From JBGPYB01 sp041493035 (GTDB lineage: Bacteria > Acidobacteriota > Vicinamibacteria > Fen-336), in the NCBI GenBank assembly GCA_041493035.1, contig JBGPYB010000210.1, positions 1 to 6,650 of the forward strand: a DNA stretch of 6,650 nucleotides, in the 5' to 3' direction. Shown piece after piece: positions 6,290-6,650 of this stretch. A model generated the notes under the pieces. It searched no databases and had not been told where the DNA came from. It was given only the letters and a program-made list of their open reading frames with translations. How positions within the stretch are numbered: position 1 is the first letter of the stretch; each line of letters starts with the position of its first letter. The translations under genes were made by a program, and so were the position numbers.

Positions 6290-6404
6290 CGCGGAGCATT
6301 CCATTCCCGAGTCGGACGGTGAAGACCGGGGGGTGTAGACTCTTGGGCCTGGCGGAGGGAAAGAGGGCCTCAGTTCCCATTCCGCCCCTACACCAATCTT
6401 CGTG

Positions 6405-6650
6405 ATGCGGCGGCATACTCGGCGACTGGCCCGTCCTAGGTCACTGCGCAACATCACGCGGCAGGTCGGCGCGTGGTCCGTGCACGTGCAGCGCGCGGGC
6501 CATATTTTCACCGGGTGGTTTGCGGACGCGGTATGGGGAGGCAAGCGCAAGGGCTTGGTGGTGGCGCAGCGCTTCAGGGACCAACTGCTGGTGCGCATCG
6601 ACCCGGACACACGTGTGCGGCGGGTGGCGCCGAGGGGGACCCGCAGCAAG
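6405..6650 (+). CDS. AP2/ERF-like DNA-binding domain protein, N-terminal part (partial)
   Basis: An open frame from the ATG at 6405 (or the GTG at 6402) runs off the right edge; 82 residues are visible. In-frame TAG at 6336-6338 bounds it upstream. After a basic N-terminus, the stretch I-T-R-Q-x(3)-W-S-V-H-V-Q-R, then F-T-G-W-F-A-D-A-V-W-G-G-K-R-K, then V-A-Q-R-F-R-D-Q-L-L resembles, from memory, the bacterial AP2-type domain (three beta strands with W-x-V-R-I-x-R, then a helix with A-x-x-Y/F-R-D-E/A-L). Such proteins, related to the N-terminal DNA-binding domains of phage integrases and homing endonucleases, are often duplicated in environmental bacteria, and their targets are unknown. The abundance of Arg and Lys fits nucleic-acid binding. 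No Shine-Dalgarno site is visible. It is probably unrelated to the liu pathway. Confidence 0.6.
   Translation, partial: MRRHTRRLARPRSLRNITRQVGAWSVHVQRAGHIFTGWFADAVWGGKRKGLVVAQRFRDQLLVRIDPDTRVRRVAPRGTRSK

Larger units (their letters stand above)
6202..6404. other. intergenic region after the liu cluster
   Basis: About 200 bases with no supported gene. A 60-codon open frame at 6223-6405 (+) and the long minus-strand frame across this area have no recognisable protein content. The region holds small inverted repeats (6204-6214, 6237-6261, 6272-6289) and a purine-rich stretch at 6351-6367. I see no tRNA cloverleaf and no clear sigma-70 promoter for the downstream gene. Confidence 0.5.

Noticed and set aside
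6241..6320. Possible tRNA, because GGCTCTTGTAGCTCAAG resembles a tRNA 5' end and D-arm
   Set aside because: No matching acceptor stem, anticodon stem or T-arm (GGTTCGAATCC-like) could be assembled downstream.
6223..6405. 60-codon + frame in the intergenic region
   Set aside because: No ribosome site, no recognisable motif, and a composition like noncoding GC-rich DNA.

Overview
This is a GC-rich bacterial window carrying most of a leucine/isovalerate degradation (liu) gene cluster on the + strand. The order follows the well-known liu pattern: carboxyltransferase subunit of 3-methylcrotonyl-CoA carboxylase (3' end only, at the left edge), an added major-facilitator transporter, methylglutaconyl-CoA hydratase, biotin carboxylase subunit, a separate biotin carrier subunit, and HMG-CoA lyase. 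Together these carry 3-methylcrotonyl-CoA to 3-methylglutaconyl-CoA (carboxylation), to HMG-CoA (hydration) and to acetyl-CoA plus acetoacetate (cleavage). The upstream acyl-CoA dehydrogenase is not in the window and presumably lies to the left.

Layout: 1-213 liuB 3' end; 210-1529 MFS exporter-like protein; 1526-2338 liuC; 2352-3292 a minus-strand pair (a DUF350-like membrane protein followed by a transglutaminase-like protein) placed inside the liu cluster and apparently damaged where the two genes meet; 3316-4821 biotin carboxylase; 4818-5291 biotin carrier; 5296-6201 HMG-CoA lyase; 6202-6404 noncoding, with small hairpins; 6405-6650 the start of a small-protein-like ORF with an AP2/ERF-type DNA-binding domain, running off the right edge. 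Three + strand junctions use 4-base stop/start overlaps (GTGA at 210-213, ATGA at 1526-1529, GTGA at 4818-4821) and one has a 4-base gap (5292-5295), so both halves of the cluster look translationally coupled.

Organism: high GC, frequent GTG starts and a split MCC alpha subunit fit an environmental heterotroph such as an acidobacterial, gemmatimonadal or delta-proteobacterial lineage. The sequence alone does not fix the phylum. There is no tRNA, rRNA, CRISPR array or insertion sequence that I can support. The most unusual parts are the antisense gene pair splitting the operon, with a probable deletion scar, and the transporter embedded in the operon. I did not find a convincing wholly new system.
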